Shown piece after piece: positions 62,744 through 64,000 of a stretch of 64,000 bases of DNA. Each line of letters opens with the position of its first letter. Position 1 is the first letter of the stretch. Both the position numbers and the translations under genes were made by a program. The DNA lies in assembly GCA_019638615.1 (NCBI GenBank), contig JAHBTL010000037.1, positions 1-64,000 of the forward strand, in the 5' to 3' direction. This DNA is from Chitinophagaceae bacterium (lineage in GTDB: Bacteria > Bacteroidota > Bacteroidia > Chitinophagales > Chitinophagaceae). The notes beneath the pieces were generated by a model. That model did not search any database. It worked only from the letters and a program-made list of their open reading frames with translations, and was not told the origin of the DNA.

Positions 62744-63664
62744 ATGATAAAAATTGGTATCATCGGAATGAGCGCGGGAAATGCGCATCCTTATTCATGG
62801 TCATCTATTATAAATGGTAAGTATAATGGGGCAGAGATTGCGTCTATAGGTTATCCGGGGGTAACCGCCTATCTTAATGCCAATAAAGATACGCTCGGTT
62901 TACCTGAAGCAAAAGTGACATATGTGTGGACACAGGACATCACTGTTTCCAAAAGCATTGCTGCTTCTTCGGGTATTGAAAATATAGCGGAAAGAGCGGA
63001 AGATATGATCGGTAACATAGATGCGGTTATACTTGCCCGTGATGATGCGGAATTTCATGTTGAAATGGCTAAACCGTTTATAGAAGCGGGTATACCCGTT
63101 TTTATTGATAAGCCTTTAGCCATTAAACAGGAAGACCTGGATTGGTTTGAAGACCAGCATGCCGCGGGAAATTTTATTATGTCATGCTCATCTATGCGTT
63201 ATGCCAATGAATGCCGGGTGGTTAAGCAGGATATTGCATCGCTTGGTAAACTGGAACTGGTAACCGCGGTGGGTAAAAAAGACTGGCTGAAGTATGGAGT
63301 TCACATGATCGAGGCGATGTTCGCGACGCTGGATGATCCAAAAGTAGCAACGGTACAGCATGTTGGCGAAAAGGGAAAGGATGTGGTTCACCTGACTTTT
63401 GAAAATGGCTTGCCTGCTACTATTCACCTGTTTATGGATATATCCGGTACCTTTCAAATAACTTTCTTCGGGCAGCAGGCCTGGAGGACGGCGGATATAA
63501 AAAATTCGTATTCCATGTTCCGCGATAATATTATAGAGTTTTTGCGGAGTGTGAAAGAAGGGAAATCCCGGTTGGATTTCAGCCTGACAAAAAATATCAT
63601 CAATACCGTGATCGCTGCAGAAACAAGCAGGCTTTCGGGTGGAAAGATCATTCATCTAAAATAG
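62744..63664 (+). CDS. Gfo/Idh/MocA-family oxidoreductase (cytoplasmic)
   Basis: From ATG 62744 the protein is 306 residues with an N-terminal Rossmann fold (IKIGIIGMSAGNAHPYSW, a modified glycine motif). The family EKP is replaced by DKP (FIDKPLA). A shortened C-terminal domain follows, with VGKKDWLKYGVHMIEAMFA. No Tat signal, unlike the homologue at 17457, so it is cytoplasmic. It would oxidise or reduce a sugar-like intermediate with NAD(P). Its start codon is contributed by the intergenic repeat. The SDR gene starts 6 nt downstream, so the two are probably consecutive pathway steps. Confidence 0.87.
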   Translation: MIKIGIIGMSAGNAHPYSWSSIINGKYNGAEIASIGYPGVTAYLNANKDTLGLPEAKVTYVWTQDITVSKSIAASSGIENIAERAEDMIGNIDAVILARDDAEFHVEMAKPFIEAGIPVFIDKPLAIKQEDLDWFEDQHAAGNFIMSCSSMRYANECRVVKQDIASLGKLELVTAVGKKDWLKYGVHMIEAMFATLDDPKVATVQHVGEKGKDVVHLTFENGLPATIHLFMDISGTFQITFFGQQAWRTADIKNSYSMFRDNIIEFLRSVKEGKSRLDFSLTKNIINTVIAAETSRLSGGKIIHLK

Positions 63665-63670
63665 TTACGC

Positions 63671-64000
63671 ATGAACGTAATGCAATTGTTTAGCTTAAAG
63701 AATAAAGTAGTGCTGGTTACAGGAGGCGCAGGCAATTATGGTCGTTCTATAACGGAAGGTTTGGGTGAAGCGGGTGCTACAGTGGTCATCGCTTCCCGTA
63801 AGATGGAGGCCATAGAAAAGACTGTGGCGGATTTCCGCGCAACGGGATTGGATGTGCACGGTATGCAGGTGGACCAGGCGGATACCGGATCGGTAGTATC
63901 CCTGAAAGAACATATTCAGAAAAAATTCGGAAAGCTCGATGTCTTTATTAACAATGCTGTATCGCGACCCATGAAGGGATACAACGCACCTATAGAGCAG
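63671..64000 (+). CDS. Short-chain dehydrogenase/reductase, N-terminal part
   Basis: Only the first 110 residues are present; the frame runs off the right edge. It begins MNVMQLFSLKNKVVLVTGG with the SDR cofactor motif TGGAGNYGRS, IASRK (cofactor-specifying loop), VDQAD and the INNAV strand. Position 6 nt after the Gfo/Idh gene places it in the MFS-aldolase-reductase operon. Together these encode oxidation and reduction steps on one substrate. The catalytic YxxxK lies outside the window, so activity cannot be checked. Confidence 0.9.
   Translation, partial: MNVMQLFSLKNKVVLVTGGAGNYGRSITEGLGEAGATVVIASRKMEAIEKTVADFRATGLDVHGMQVDQADTGSVVSLKEHIQKKFGKLDVFINNAVSRPMKGYNAPIEQ

Overview
The window comes from a member of the Bacteroidota, most likely the Chitinophagaceae (inference). 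The evidence is two SusC/SusD pairs, an ECF sigma / FecR anti-sigma / SusC cassette with an STN signalling domain, Bacteroidota-type -7 promoter boxes (TAnnTTTG), a YtxJ-type bacillithiol-linked protein, an HisKA_3/NarL two-component pair and many Tat- or lipobox-tagged catabolic proteins.

Region 1 (1-22.8 kb) is mixed housekeeping and surface biology. It holds the 3' end of mutS2, a NarL-type response regulator and a TPR sensor kinase separated by a seven-repeat propeller protein and a small lipoprotein, then tRNA-Leu(GAG), a CBM9-like protein, an orphan ABC-type solute-binding lipoprotein, an M1 peptidase, and a GT87-like membrane glycosyltransferase coupled by overlapping codons to an FAD oxidoreductase. 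A TonB-dependent receptor, a Tat-exported TIM-barrel isomerase plus Gfo/Idh oxidoreductase, a GH29 alpha-L-fucosidase, a DUF3500 protein and YtxJ follow. Between the DUF3500 gene and ytxJ lies a 353-bp non-coding element made of nested inverted repeats and at least six hairpins.

Region 2 (22.8-29.6 kb) is a sigma/anti-sigma/SusC/SusD uptake cassette that ends in a strong terminator. Region 3 (29.6-37.8 kb) is a tight operon: RidA, a 3-hydroxyacyl-CoA-dehydrogenase-type enzyme, a class III aminotransferase, a second dehydrogenase paralogue that has lost its catalytic residues, an M19 dipeptidase, a ceramidase-like protein and a lipoprotein with a hydrolase-like barrel.

Region 4 (37.8-38.8 kb) is about 1 kb of non-coding DNA full of inverted repeats. 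Region 5 (38.8-64 kb) is a second uptake and catabolism locus. It has a secreted barrel protein, SusC/SusD, five intact sialidase-superfamily proteins plus one C-terminal fragment, a DapA/NanA-type lyase, a PhyH dioxygenase, a HEAT-like lipoprotein, an amidohydrolase fused to a class III aminotransferase, an Rpn-type nuclease, an MFS transporter, an HpcH/HpaI aldolase, an aldo/keto reductase, a Gfo/Idh oxidoreductase and the start of an SDR.

Regions 3 and 5 look co-regulated. The RidA operon and the second SusC operon carry the same 15-nt upstream box at exactly the same distance (39 nt, start to start) from a TAnnTTTG element. Together the genes read as an uncharacterised utilisation system: outer-membrane import, periplasmic sialidase-fold hydrolases, MFS uptake, then amide hydrolysis, transamination with RidA clean-up, oxidation and aldolase cleavage. 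The substrate is not determinable from sequence; an N-acylated, amino-substituted sugar acid is one possibility. A third theme is a family of simple-sequence-like intergenic repeats that recurs at seven or more places. In two of them the last bases of the repeat form the start codon of the next gene.
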